From UBA1479 sp963976055 (GTDB lineage Bacteria > Pseudomonadota > Alphaproteobacteria > Rhodospirillales > Casp-alpha2), in assembly GCA_963976055.1 (NCBI GenBank), contig CAXBJB010000001.1, positions 1 to 64,000 of the forward strand: a stretch of DNA of 64,000 nt, in the 5' to 3' direction. Of the stretch, positions 7,530-17,079 are shown piece by piece. How positions within the stretch are numbered: position 1 is the first letter of the stretch; each line of letters starts with the position of its first letter. The position numbers and the translations under genes were made by a program. The notes beneath the pieces were generated by a model. It searched no databases. It saw only the letters and a program-made list of their open reading frames with translations, and was not told where the DNA came from.

Positions 7530-8672
7530 ATGACGAGAAAGCCTGCCACTGCGCGCCGCAAGGCGGCCGCTGCCGAACGTGAGTCCGCCGCCAAGCAGGC
7601 TGAGGCTTATGCGGATACCATCCATGTCGGCGACTGTGTCGAGTTGATGAACGCCATGCCGGAAGGCAGCGTCGACATGGTCTTCGCCGACCCGCCCTAC
7701 AACCTGCAATTGGAAGGGGAACTGCACCGCCCCGACAATTCGCGGGTCGACGGCGTCGATGCCGACTGGGACCGCTTCTCGGGTTTCAAAAGCTATGACG
7801 AATTCACCCATGCCTGGCTGTCCGCCGCGCGCCGGGTGCTGCAACCCAACGGTACGCTTTGGGTCATCGGCAGCTATCACAACATTTTCCGCGTCGGCGC
7901 GATCCTGCAGGATCTGGGGTACTGGATTCTCAACGACATCGTATGGCGCAAATCCAATCCCATGCCCAATTTCCGCGGCCGGCGCTTCACCAACGCCCAT
8001 GAAACCATGATCTGGGCGGCGCGGGACAAAGACGCCAAGTACCGCTTCAACTACGAAGCCATGAAGACGCTGAACGACGATCTGCAGATGCGTTCCGACT
8101 GGACCATTCCGCTGTGCACGGGGGCGGAGCGTCTGAAGAACGCCCAGGGCAAAAAGGCCCATCCGACGCAAAAGCCGGAAGCCCTGCTGTACCGCACCAT
8201 CCTGTCTTCGACGGACGTGGGCGACGTGATCCTGGATCCGTTCTTCGGCACGGGCACCACAGGGGCCGTGGCGCGCATGCTCGACCGGCGCTACGTCGGG
8301 CTGGAGCGGGACCAAGACTACGCAGCCTTGGCCAAGGAACGCCTGGCCGGGATCGAGCCCTTGGCGGAGCCGTCGCTGCTGACCACGCCGGCCAAGCGCG
8401 AACAGCCGCGCATTCCCTTCGGCTGGGTGGTCGAACGGGGCTTGCTCAAGGCCGGGCAGACCCTGATGGACCAGCAGCGCCGCCACACGGCGCGGGTGCG
8501 CGCCGACGGCACGTTGACCGCCGCCGATTTTCGCGGTTCCATCCATCAGGTCGGCGCCCATGTGCAGAAGGCCCCGGCCTGCAACGGCTGGCAGTTCTGG
8601 CATGTGGAGTTGGGCAACGAACTGGTGCCCATCGACCTGTTCCGCCAGAAGCTACGGGCGGAACTCCACTAG
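7530..8672 (+). CDS. ccrM: CcrM-type adenine-specific DNA methyltransferase (GANTC)
   Basis: CcrM methylates the adenine of GANTC and in alphaproteobacteria times transcription through the cell cycle. The 380-residue protein has the catalytic DPPY at 54-57 and the SAM-binding DPFFGTGTTG at about 238-247, the motif order of a beta-class enzyme. The extra C-terminal domain (about 270-380, with WQFWHVE) is typical of CcrM and separates it from plain restriction methyltransferases; no restriction gene is near. The first 30 residues are basic. Its 3' end overlaps the convergent olsA by 21 bases. Likely autoregulated through its GANTC-rich leader. Confidence 0.95.
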   Translation: MTRKPATARRKAAAAERESAAKQAEAYADTIHVGDCVELMNAMPEGSVDMVFADPPYNLQLEGELHRPDNSRVDGVDADWDRFSGFKSYDEFTHAWLSAARRVLQPNGTLWVIGSYHNIFRVGAILQDLGYWILNDIVWRKSNPMPNFRGRRFTNAHETMIWAARDKDAKYRFNYEAMKTLNDDLQMRSDWTIPLCTGAERLKNAQGKKAHPTQKPEALLYRTILSSTDVGDVILDPFFGTGTTGAVARMLDRRYVGLERDQDYAALAKERLAGIEPLAEPSLLTTPAKREQPRIPFGWVVERGLLKAGQTLMDQQRRHTARVRADGTLTAADFRGSIHQVGAHVQKAPACNGWQFWHVELGNELVPIDLFRQKLRAELH

Positions 8673-9569
8673 CTTTCCGCTTTCCATGGGGATGTCGTAG
8701 ACCCGCCGCCAATGGGCGCGGGTCACGCCGGTGCTTACCTTGTCGTGGCAATGGGCGGCCAGCGCCTTGCGGCCCGCGAAATCGCGGGCCTGCACCGGCG
8801 CGTGGAACGTGACCTCGACCATGGCGCCGCGCAGCCCGAACACGGAAACCAGATGCGGCAGCAGGGTCATGTCGCCGTACCAGGCGTAAAGGGCGCGCAG
8901 GCCGCGGTCGAGCGGCCGCCCGTCGGCGTATCGCGTATAGGCGATGGACACGGGCTGCACGCGGGGCTGATCCGCCCCGGGAGCCGCGTCGGCCACGGCG
9001 AACAGCGCACTTTTGAACGGCAGCACATGGATGCCGTCCGACGACGTGCCCTCGGGAAACAGCATCAGGCTGTCGCCGGCGGCCAGCCGCTCGGCCATCT
9101 CGGCCCGCTGGCCCAGGGCTTCGCGGGCGTCGCGGCGGATGAACAGGGTGCGGTAAATTTTCGAGCATAACCCGAACAGGGGCCAGTCCTTGACGTCGTC
9201 CTTGGCCACGAAGGCGGCGTCGGTCAGCAGGGCCAGAACCGGGATGTCCAGATAGGACACATGGTTGCAGACGTAGAGCGTGCCCGTCTGGCCCAGTGGT
9301 GCGCCATGGACCTTGATACGCAGGCTGGCCAGCCGCGCCACGCCCCGGAACCAGACCAGGGCGACGCGCCGGACAGCGGCAGCACCCAACGGATAGGCCG
9401 CCACCGCGAGCGGCAGCAGCGCAGCCGTCAGGGCAAGGAAAAGCGAAATACGCCCGGCGGACCTAAGGCCCGAGGCGGCGACGGGACCGGCGTCGCCTAG
9501 CGCGTCCCACAGGGCTTGTAGTGGCGCTGGTATTTCTCGGTGATGTGGTCCGTAGGTACGATGATGCAT
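8652..9569 (-). CDS. olsA: Lyso-ornithine lipid O-acyltransferase
   Basis: OlsA adds the second acyl chain to lyso-ornithine lipid. The protein has an N-terminal membrane segment and a PlsC-type fold: CNHVSYLD (the HX4D motif), FIRRDAREA and FPEGTSSDG. The upstream gene is olsB, which fits this two-step pathway. The start is uncertain: the only ordinary one before the membrane segment is the ATG at 9569, which overlaps olsB by 73 bases and gives 305 residues; a CTG at 9512 would give a more usual 286. It ends convergent with ccrM. Confidence 0.85.
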   Translation of the reverse strand: MHHRTYGPHHREIPAPLQALWDALGDAGPVAASGLRSAGRISLFLALTAALLPLAVAAYPLGAAAVRRVALVWFRGVARLASLRIKVHGAPLGQTGTLYVCNHVSYLDIPVLALLTDAAFVAKDDVKDWPLFGLCSKIYRTLFIRRDAREALGQRAEMAERLAAGDSLMLFPEGTSSDGIHVLPFKSALFAVADAAPGADQPRVQPVSIAYTRYADGRPLDRGLRALYAWYGDMTLLPHLVSVFGLRGAMVEVTFHAPVQARDFAGRKALAAHCHDKVSTGVTRAHWRRVYDIPMESGKLVEFRP

Positions 9570-10372
9570 ACGTCCGTCGTGTTGAACTGGTTGTCGATAA
9601 CCGCGCCGTCGCCGATGAAGCCGCCGACGCGCATGTATCCCTTGATAAGCGGCGGCAGCATGGCGCGGGCCGCCTTCTGATCCAGCCGGGTCAGGGGCAC
9701 CCGGTCGATCTTCACGTAAAGCTCGTCGAGCGCCCGCGCACGGATGTCGCTGGGCGCCATGTGGAAATGATGCAGATAGCTGAGGGCCGGCATGAGGGCT
9801 TCCGCGTCCGTGCCGGGAAGCGAGCCGCAGCCGAACATCAGCTTGATGTCGTAGGCGGCGAGGTATTCGGCGATGCCGCCCCACAGAAGCTGCATGACCG
9901 CCCCGGTGCGGTAGTCTTCATGGACGCAGGAGCGGCCCAGTTCGACCAGTTCGCCCGGATGGCGCAGCAGGGCCGTCAGGTCGTATTCATGGGCTGAATA
10001 GAACCCACCGTTCGCCTTGGCCACGGCGCCCCGGATCAGCCGATAGGTGCCGCAGACGAAGGGCCGGCCGGGCTGCGAGCGGTCCGTGTCGAGCACCAGC
10101 AGATGGTCGCAGACATCGTCGAAGGGGTCGGCGTCGCGCTCGTGGCGCGCGGCCTCCACGGTCGGGATGGCGCCCATCTCGCGGTAGAACACGTTGTAGC
10201 GCAGGCGCTGCGCGGCCTCGACCTCGGCCGGGGTTTCCGCCAGGCGGATTTCCAGGTTGCGGGCCCGCACGTCGACCGGGCGTGGCGGGGTGGGGGCAGG
10301 CGTCTTTTTTCGGGGGTATGCAAACTTGGGCAGCACCCCTTTGGGAACGGCCAGCTTGGCAAGCATGTTCAT
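9497..10372 (-). CDS. olsB: Ornithine N-acyltransferase (OlsB-like GNAT protein)
   Basis: OlsB transfers a 3-hydroxyacyl group from acyl carrier protein to ornithine, the first step to the phosphate-free ornithine lipids. The 291-residue protein has a short basic/proline-rich lead and then the GNAT domain: LRYNVFYREMGA at about 53-65, DDVCDHLLVLD, and a VELGRSCVHEDYRTGAVMQ acyl-carrier-binding stretch. The gene overlaps olsA downstream on the same strand, so the pair forms an operon. The family also contains hemolysin-like homologues, but the pairing with OlsA favours this role. Confidence 0.85.
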   Translation of the reverse strand: MNMLAKLAVPKGVLPKFAYPRKKTPAPTPPRPVDVRARNLEIRLAETPAEVEAAQRLRYNVFYREMGAIPTVEAARHERDADPFDDVCDHLLVLDTDRSQPGRPFVCGTYRLIRGAVAKANGGFYSAHEYDLTALLRHPGELVELGRSCVHEDYRTGAVMQLLWGGIAEYLAAYDIKLMFGCGSLPGTDAEALMPALSYLHHFHMAPSDIRARALDELYVKIDRVPLTRLDQKAARAMLPPLIKGYMRVGGFIGDGAVIDNQFNTTDVCIIVPTDHITEKYQRHYKPCGTR

Positions 10373-10622
10373 GATGTCGCGGTCCCTATTGCCGGTCCGG
10401 CATATCGTGTGTGGTCAGGTACGCATTCATCGCCCAGGGACAATTTCACATCTGATGACAGACGCCCTTGCCGAAGACAAAAGAAGCTTTGTTAACGGCG
10501 GCGTGACGGTTCCGTGACAGGCGGGGTCCGTTGGCATGCCTTTGTCGTGGCCCATCCGCCCGCGATATGGCAACCTTCGGCGGGACGGGATTGTGCAACG
10601 GGGATGAACGGGGGATCCGACG

Positions 10623-11105
10623 ATGAGCGAGAAATGGGATATTCGATTCCTGCGTCTGGCCAAGGAGGTCGCGACCTGGTCCAAGGACCGTTCGACCCAG
10701 GTCGGCGCGGTGATCGTGGGCGATGACAAGACGCCGGGACCGTATGGTTTCAACGGCTTTCCCCGCGCCATCGACGACGCGGTCGAGGACCGCCATTCCC
10801 GCCCCCTGAAGTACAAATGGACCGAGCACGCGGAACGCAACGCCATCTACAACGCGGCGCGCATCGGCATGTCATTGAAGGGCTGCACGATCTACGTCAC
10901 GCATCTGCCCTGCGCCGACTGCACGCGGGCCATCGTTCAGGTCGGCATCAAAAGGGTGGTGGTTGATGCCGGCAGCCTGTCGGACGCCGGCTTCGCCGAG
11001 CGCTGGTCCGAGGACGAACGCATCACCAAGGACATGCTGGACGAGGCCGGGGTCGAACTGGGCCTCGTCGCGGCGAACCAGCCGGCCCCCGGCGATGACG
11101 ACTGA
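10623..11105 (+). CDS. dCMP deaminase-family protein
   Basis: A zinc-dependent cytidine/deoxycytidylate deaminase fold protein of 160 residues. The zinc and catalytic residues are in HAERNA (His plus Glu) and PCADC, spaced as in deoxycytidylate deaminase, which makes dUMP for thymidylate synthesis. The N-terminal SxDxSTQVGAV-like segment (SKDRSTQVGAV) also fits. The ATG follows GGGGGATCCGACG. The 3' end overlaps the dipeptidase gene by 11 bases, so the two are probably cotranscribed, although no metabolic link is evident. Confidence 0.9.
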   Translation: MSEKWDIRFLRLAKEVATWSKDRSTQVGAVIVGDDKTPGPYGFNGFPRAIDDAVEDRHSRPLKYKWTEHAERNAIYNAARIGMSLKGCTIYVTHLPCADCTRAIVQVGIKRVVVDAGSLSDAGFAERWSEDERITKDMLDEAGVELGLVAANQPAPGDDD

Positions 11106-12114
11106 CGCCGCCGAACACGCCGTCGCCCTGCACCGCGACGCCGTCGTTATCGACGGGGTCTGTCCGCTGTTGATGGACCCGGCCAACGTCACCTACTACA
11201 TGGACGGCGGACTGACCGCCGTGGTCCCCACCATCGCGATCCGCGAGACGGCGGAACAGGCATTGCGTATCTTCGGTCGCTGGCACCGTTTCATTGAGGG
11301 CCACGACCGTCTGCGCCTGGCCCATCGCGCCGCCGACATCGAGGCCGCCAAACAGGCCGGCGACATGGCCATCGTGTTCCATTTCCAGGGCACGGACGCG
11401 GTCGAGGACGATCTCGATCTGCTCGACGCCTACAAGGCGCTCGGCCTCGGCATGGTGCAGTTGACCTACAACGTGAAATGCCGGGTCGGTGACGGGGCAC
11501 TGGAACGCACGGACGCGGGGCTCAGCCTGTTCGGCCAGGATCTGGTCCGGCGCTGTAACGAACTGGGCCTGATCGTCGACGGCAGCCATACCGGTTTCAA
11601 GACCACCATGGACGCCATGGAAATCTGCGACGGCCCCTTCGTGTTCTCCCACGCCAATGCCAAGGCCCTGTACCCCTCGCCGCGCAACATCACGGACGAC
11701 CAGATGAAGGCCTGCGCCCAGACCGGCGGGGTCGTCGGCATCAACGGATTCCCCAGCTTCCTCGGCGACGATCCCAGGCCTTCCCTGGACCGGTTCATCG
11801 AATTCATCGATTACGCGGTCGAGCTCATGGGCGTCGATCATGTCGGCCTGGGCATCGACTATTACATGGGGATGGACCCCATCATCCCGGCGGACAAGGC
11901 GCGGGCGCGATATGATGACGCGATCAAGACGGGGCGCTGGGATGCCACGGTCTATCCGCCGCCGCCGCATTATTTTCCGAAAGGGATCGAAACGCCGTCG
12001 GCCCTCGGCAACCTGACCGCGGGCCTGTTGGCGCGCGGCTACGGCGATGCCGACGTGCGCAAGATCATGGGGGAAAACTGGCTGCGCGTGTTCCGCCGGG
12101 TGTGGGGCGGCTGA
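11095..12114 (+). CDS. M19 family membrane dipeptidase
   Basis: This 339-residue protein is a renal-dipeptidase-type zinc hydrolase of family M19. It shows DGSHTG, FSHANAKAL with the following PRNITDDQ, and VGLGIDYYMG near the C-terminus, the usual order of metal-binding and family motifs. No signal peptide is seen, so it is probably cytoplasmic. I chose the ATG at 11095, 11 bases inside the deaminase gene, because homology-like sequence starts there; the frame is open further upstream. The physiological dipeptide is unknown. Confidence 0.85.
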   Translation: MTTDAAEHAVALHRDAVVIDGVCPLLMDPANVTYYMDGGLTAVVPTIAIRETAEQALRIFGRWHRFIEGHDRLRLAHRAADIEAAKQAGDMAIVFHFQGTDAVEDDLDLLDAYKALGLGMVQLTYNVKCRVGDGALERTDAGLSLFGQDLVRRCNELGLIVDGSHTGFKTTMDAMEICDGPFVFSHANAKALYPSPRNITDDQMKACAQTGGVVGINGFPSFLGDDPRPSLDRFIEFIDYAVELMGVDHVGLGIDYYMGMDPIIPADKARARYDDAIKTGRWDATVYPPPPHYFPKGIETPSALGNLTAGLLARGYGDADVRKIMGENWLRVFRRVWGG

Positions 12115-12124
12115 CGCACGGGAT

Positions 12125-13006
<882 letters not shown>

Positions 13007-13185
13007 TATTTTCTAATCTCCACACTCCGGTGCGCACGGCCCCGGTCCGATCTTTATGCCGGAATTGGGCTGTTCGCACTCGCACAATAGGCTTACCCCC
13101 AGGGGTGGTCAAGGCCCGTTCGGTCCTTTGGTATACATGATTCCAAGGTAATGAACGGCCCGGCTGCAAAGGCTCTCCGGCGGGC

Positions 13186-13776
13186 TCAGCGGGTCGCCCC
13201 GGGGACCCAGAGAACATCCGCGCGACCGCCGTCATTGAGCCGGCGGGCCAGCACGAACAGGTGGTCGGACAGGCGGTTGACGTACTTCACGGCCTCGGCG
13301 TTGATCGCTTCCGCTGCCGCCAGTTCGGTGATCAGGCGTTCGGCCCGGCGCGCCACCGTGCGGGCGTGATGCAGATGCGCCGCCGCCGCGCGTCCGCCCG
13401 GCAGGATGAAGGATTTGAGCGGTTCCAGATCCGCGTTCATGGCGTCGATTTCGCTTTCCAGGCGCGCGACCTGCGAGGCCTGGATGCGCAACGCCCCCTC
13501 GGACCGCTTGCCGTCCTCGGGCGTGCACAGATCGGCGCCCAGGTCGAACAGGTCATTCTGGATGCGGCTTAGCATGGCGTCGGCGTCGGCGTCGGCGGCG
13601 TCATCCGCGCCGCCCGGGCCCGTGTAAAGCCGCGCCAGGCCGATCACCGAATTGGCTTCATCGACGGTGCCGTAGGCGGCGACCCGGATGTCGTGCTTGG
13701 GCCGCCGGTCGCCGGAACCCAGCGAGGTTGCGCCCGCGTCACCGCCCCGGGTGTAGATCTTCGACAAGGTAACCAA
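13186..13776 (-). CDS. Cob(I)yrinic acid a,c-diamide adenosyltransferase, PduO type
   Basis: This 196-residue enzyme makes adenosylcobalamin from cob(I)alamin and ATP. The N-terminal ATP-binding motif TRGGDAGATSLGSG is at about 9-22, followed by YGTVDEANSVIG, and the C-terminal RRAERLI and NRLSDHLFVLAR segments are those of the PduO/MMAB family. Its product is the cofactor of ethylmalonyl-CoA mutase and of the class II ribonucleotide reductase, both encoded in this window. The small HIG1-like membrane gene lies 31 bases upstream on the same strand. Confidence 0.93.
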   Translation of the reverse strand: MVTLSKIYTRGGDAGATSLGSGDRRPKHDIRVAAYGTVDEANSVIGLARLYTGPGGADDAADADADAMLSRIQNDLFDLGADLCTPEDGKRSEGALRIQASQVARLESEIDAMNADLEPLKSFILPGGRAAAAHLHHARTVARRAERLITELAAAEAINAEAVKYVNRLSDHLFVLARRLNDGGRADVLWVPGATR

Positions 13777-13807
13777 GGAATGCGTCCTCCCGCGCCGGAT
13801 GCGGCGC

Positions 13808-14005
13808 CTATTTGCCGCTCAGCAGCATGAGAACGGCGAACAGGATGATGGCGATGCCCTGCATCAGCACGCGGGCGCGCATCAGCTTGTTGGCATATTT
13901 CGCGTTGAATTTGCCGCCCACGGCGAAGGCGCCGATGCCGACGAACAGCACCAGCAGGGTCAGCGCCAGGGCGATGACGATGAGGATCGTGAAGAACCCT
14001 TCCAT
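13808..14005 (-). CDS. Small two-helix (HIG1-like) membrane protein
   Basis: A 65-residue protein with two membrane helices (about 5-30 and 45-62) joined by a short basic loop containing NKLMRARVLMQG, the kind of loop found in HIG1-domain and 'twin transmembrane' proteins. The ATG at 14005 starts right before the first helix; the frame is open further upstream but reads as non-protein there. In related genomes such a gene commonly sits beside the PduO-type adenosyltransferase, as it does here; the reason is not known. Confidence 0.75.
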   Translation of the reverse strand: MEGFFTILIVIALALTLLVLFVGIGAFAVGGKFNAKYANKLMRARVLMQGIAIILFAVLMLLSGK

Positions 14006-14111
14006 TTCCGAGATATAGTCCTTTCGTGGCGGGGCGTCACCGGTTTTCCCGGTTGTTTTTCGATTGCTGGGGCTAAGATGCCGGACATATCCAGCCCCAA
14101 GGAGTCCCGCC

Positions 14112-14819
14112 ATGGACGCAGAAACCCGCAAAAACCTGGAACGCATTTCCGTCGCCACCGTGTCCATGCAGTTGCTGAAGCGGGGATTGCGCCGGGTCGT
14201 CATGGCCGGGGTTCGGCCCTTGAACGCGCCGGTCAAACCGCTGTTGGGCGAGGCTTTCACCCTGCGCTTCATTCCGGCGCGGGAGGATCTGTCGGCCCCC
14301 GCCGTTTTGGGGGCGGACGGCTATGTGCCGCGCCACGCCATCGAGGAGGTGCCCGAGGGCGCCGTGCTGGTGATCGACGCCAGGCGCGATGCGGAAACGG
14401 CAGTGCTGGGCGACCTGATCCTGGAACGGCTGAAGGTGCGGGGCGTCGCCGGAGTGGTCGCCGACGGCGGCGTGCGCGACGCGGCGGAGGCGATCGCCGT
14501 GGGCCTGCCCGTGTTCGCGGCGGGCCCGGCGGCCCCGGCCCATATCGTCGGCCTGGCGGCCGGCGACACGGGAACCCGGATCGGCTGCGGCGGGGTCGCG
14601 GTCATCCCCGGCGACATCATCAAGGCCGACGGCGACGGCGTCGTCGTGATCCCCCGCGACCTGGCGGCGGAGATCGCGGCCGACGGTGTCGCCCAGGAAC
14701 GCTTCGAGCGATTCGCCAAACAGAAAATCCAGGCGGGTCAGCCGATCATCGGTATCTATCCGCCCAGTCCGGAAACCCAGAAGGAATACGAAGGCTGGCG
14801 CGATCCCGAAGACGCCTGA
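14112..14819 (+). CDS. RraA-family protein
   Basis: This 235-residue protein belongs to the RraA / HMG aldolase fold family: VLVIDARRDAETAVLGDLI, then GVVADGGVRDAAEA and GGVAVIPGDIIKADGDGVVVIP, which holds the usual metal- and substrate-binding stretch. Members act as 4-hydroxy-4-methyl-2-oxoglutarate aldolase, oxaloacetate decarboxylase or regulators of RNase E; the sequence alone does not decide. The ATG at 14112 has AAGGAG before it. The gene is alone on its strand, between divergent and convergent neighbours. Confidence 0.82.
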   Translation: MDAETRKNLERISVATVSMQLLKRGLRRVVMAGVRPLNAPVKPLLGEAFTLRFIPAREDLSAPAVLGADGYVPRHAIEEVPEGAVLVIDARRDAETAVLGDLILERLKVRGVAGVVADGGVRDAAEAIAVGLPVFAAGPAAPAHIVGLAAGDTGTRIGCGGVAVIPGDIIKADGDGVVVIPRDLAAEIAADGVAQERFERFAKQKIQAGQPIIGIYPPSPETQKEYEGWRDPEDA

Positions 14820-14821
14820 TC

Positions 14822-15187
14822 TCAGGCGGCGATGGTGTGGACGTTGGCGAGGATCTGGCTGACCAGATTCTGGGACCGCTCGACAAGGTTCCGTACGGCG
14901 ACCGGAACGGGCCGGGCAAGACACTCGCGAATGTCCGCCGACGCCTTGTCCAGCGTGCCCAGAATCCATTGTTCGCTCTCCGCATCGTAGTTGCGGGCAT
15001 CGGCGCGCATTATGTGAATGGTCGCGTGATGAAGCAGATTGATCAACGCGCGATGCAAATTGAAACGATGTCGCAACTCCGCGCGGCTCAATTCGCCTGG
15101 GATGATTGTAAATTCGGGAGACTGCCGAATCTCCTGGCTTAGGGTGTCCAGCGCGTTCAAATAACGGCGAACTTCTTCCATGCTCAT
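14822..15187 (-). CDS. Helical protein of unknown function
   Basis: This encodes 121 residues that look wholly helical and soluble, with several His residues in RHRFNLHRALINLLHHATIHI. I do not recognise the family. I chose the ATG at 15187, preceded by GAGG; the frame extends further but without a ribosome site. The gene ends 2 bases from the convergent RraA-family gene. A metal- or heme-binding role is possible from the histidines but is only a guess. Confidence 0.6.
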   Translation of the reverse strand: MSMEEVRRYLNALDTLSQEIRQSPEFTIIPGELSRAELRHRFNLHRALINLLHHATIHIMRADARNYDAESEQWILGTLDKASADIRECLARPVPVAVRNLVERSQNLVSQILANVHTIAA

Positions 15188-15330
15188 GGCTTTAACCTCG
15201 CTTTTGCCGGGCCGCCGGCCGAAGGATGGTCGAAGGCGGTTACACGAATACTCATCGTGAAAAAGCAAGGACCGTGCCAACTTGCGGCAACGGGCCGCAA
15301 GGACGGGAACCGGCGGTTGAGCGGGGAGTC

Positions 15331-17004
15331 CTAGTTACGCCCGGACATCAGGCCACGGGCGATGACCTGGGCCTGGATTTCCGCCGCCCCTTCGAAAATG
15401 TTGAGGATGCGGGCATCGCACAGCACGCGCGAGATCGGATATTCCATGGCATAGCCGTTGCCGCCGTGAATCTGCAGGGCGTTATCGGCGTTGGACCAGG
15501 CGGTGCGCGCACCCAGCAGCTTGGCCATGCCGGCCTCGATGTCGCAGCGCCGGTCGGAATCCTTCTCGCGGGCGGCGAAATAGGTCAGCTGCCGGGCGAT
15601 CATGGTCTCCACGGCCATCCAGGCCAGCTTGCCGTGGACGCGCGGGAAGGCATGGATGGCGCGGCCGAACTGGTTGCGCTCCAGGGCGTACTTCAGGCCC
15701 AGTTCCATGGCGTTCTGCGCCACGCCGACGGCGCGCGCCGCAGTTTGGATGCGGGCACTTTCAAATGTCGCCATCAACTGCTTGAAGCCCTGGCCCTCCT
15801 GGCCGCCCAACAACTGGCCCGCGGGCACCTCGAAGCCGTCGAAGCCGAGCTCGTACTCCTTCATGCCGCGGTAGCCGAGCACCTCGATCTCGCCGCCGGA
15901 CATGCCCGGGGCGGGGAAGGGGGCGTCCGCCGTGCCGCGCGGCTTTTCCGCGAGCAGCATGCTGAGCCCCTTGTAGCCGGGCTCGTCCGGGTTGGTGCGG
16001 ACCAGCAACGTCATCAGGTCCGAGCGCGAGGCATGGGTGATCCAGGTCTTGTTGCCGGTGACCTTGTAGACGCCGCCGTCCTTGACCGCGCGGGTCTTCA
16101 GGGACGCCAGGTCCGATCCCGTATTGGGTTCCGTGAACACCGCCGTCGGCAGGATTTCACCGGACGCGATCTTGGGCAGATAATGGGCCTGCTGTTCCGG
16201 CGTGCCGCCGAGGCGGATCAGCTCCGCCGCGATTTCCGAACGGGTGCCGAGGGAGCCGACGCCGATGTAGCCGCGCGACAGTTCCTCCGTCACCACGCAC
16301 ATGGCGATCTTGCCCATGCCCAGGCCGCCGCCTTCTTCCGGCACGGTCAGGCCGAACACGCCCAGTTCCGCCATCTGGTCGACGATCTCGATGGGGATCA
16401 GGTTATCGGCCAGATGCCATTCATGGGCATGGGGCATGACCTGATCTTCGACGAATTTGCGAAACTGGTCCCGCACCATGTCGAGCATCTCGTCGTCGAG
16501 GCCCAGGGCGCCGAAATGTCCTTCGGCCATGATCTCGCCCATGCGCGCACGCAAGGCCGGGGTGTTGCCGCCCGCGATCAGGGTCTTGACGGCGGCGGTT
16601 TCCAGGGGGGCCATGTCGCTCTCCGTCAAGCCCAGGTCCGCCGGACGCACGATCTCGACCTGGCTGAGCGCGATGCCGCCCTTGATCTGGGCCAAGTATT
16701 CGCCGAACGCGGCCTGGACCATCAGTTGCTCCATCTCGCCGAACTGGCCGCCGGCGTCCAGGCGTTCGGCCCAGCCCAGCATCTGGCGCAGCCCTTCGAC
16801 ATAGGTCGCCAGCCAGGACAGGCCGTGGGCCGCAACCTGGTTGGCATCGACCAGGGCGCCCGACACCTTGCCGTTTTCGCTGCACATGTCGGTGACCCGG
16901 CGGCGGGCCGCCGTGAACACGTCGTCGGCGGCGCTCTGCGCCGTGCGGCAAAGGGTCAGAAGGTCGGGCAGCAGAATGCCGCCGCTGGGTCCGCTGGCGT
17001 CCAT
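15331..17004 (-). CDS. mcd: (2S)-Methylsuccinyl-CoA dehydrogenase
   Basis: Mcd oxidises methylsuccinyl-CoA to mesaconyl-CoA in the ethylmalonyl-CoA pathway. The 557-residue protein is an acyl-CoA dehydrogenase with a long N-terminal extension (about 1-165) typical of Mcd and absent from ordinary members. The core shows AVFTEPNTGSDLASL, the FAD-binding VTGNKTWITHAS, and the C-terminal ALQIHGGNGYAMEYPISR. It lies 75 bases downstream of ccr, with AAGGAG before the ATG, so the two form an operon. The neighbours make this assignment much stronger than the family alone would. Confidence 0.92.
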   Translation of the reverse strand: MDASGPSGGILLPDLLTLCRTAQSAADDVFTAARRRVTDMCSENGKVSGALVDANQVAAHGLSWLATYVEGLRQMLGWAERLDAGGQFGEMEQLMVQAAFGEYLAQIKGGIALSQVEIVRPADLGLTESDMAPLETAAVKTLIAGGNTPALRARMGEIMAEGHFGALGLDDEMLDMVRDQFRKFVEDQVMPHAHEWHLADNLIPIEIVDQMAELGVFGLTVPEEGGGLGMGKIAMCVVTEELSRGYIGVGSLGTRSEIAAELIRLGGTPEQQAHYLPKIASGEILPTAVFTEPNTGSDLASLKTRAVKDGGVYKVTGNKTWITHASRSDLMTLLVRTNPDEPGYKGLSMLLAEKPRGTADAPFPAPGMSGGEIEVLGYRGMKEYELGFDGFEVPAGQLLGGQEGQGFKQLMATFESARIQTAARAVGVAQNAMELGLKYALERNQFGRAIHAFPRVHGKLAWMAVETMIARQLTYFAAREKDSDRRCDIEAGMAKLLGARTAWSNADNALQIHGGNGYAMEYPISRVLCDARILNIFEGAAEIQAQVIARGLMSGRN

Positions 17005-17079
17005 GACGCGTCTCCTTAAGTCATTGGGCGGCTTTGCCGCCAGTGGTATTCATCCGGCGGCTTGGCCGCCGGTAGGGCT

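Noticed and set aside
15226..17019. A 597-residue open frame opposite mcd
   Set aside because: Antisense shadow of a well-supported gene; its translation is Gly/Ala/His-rich with no domain.
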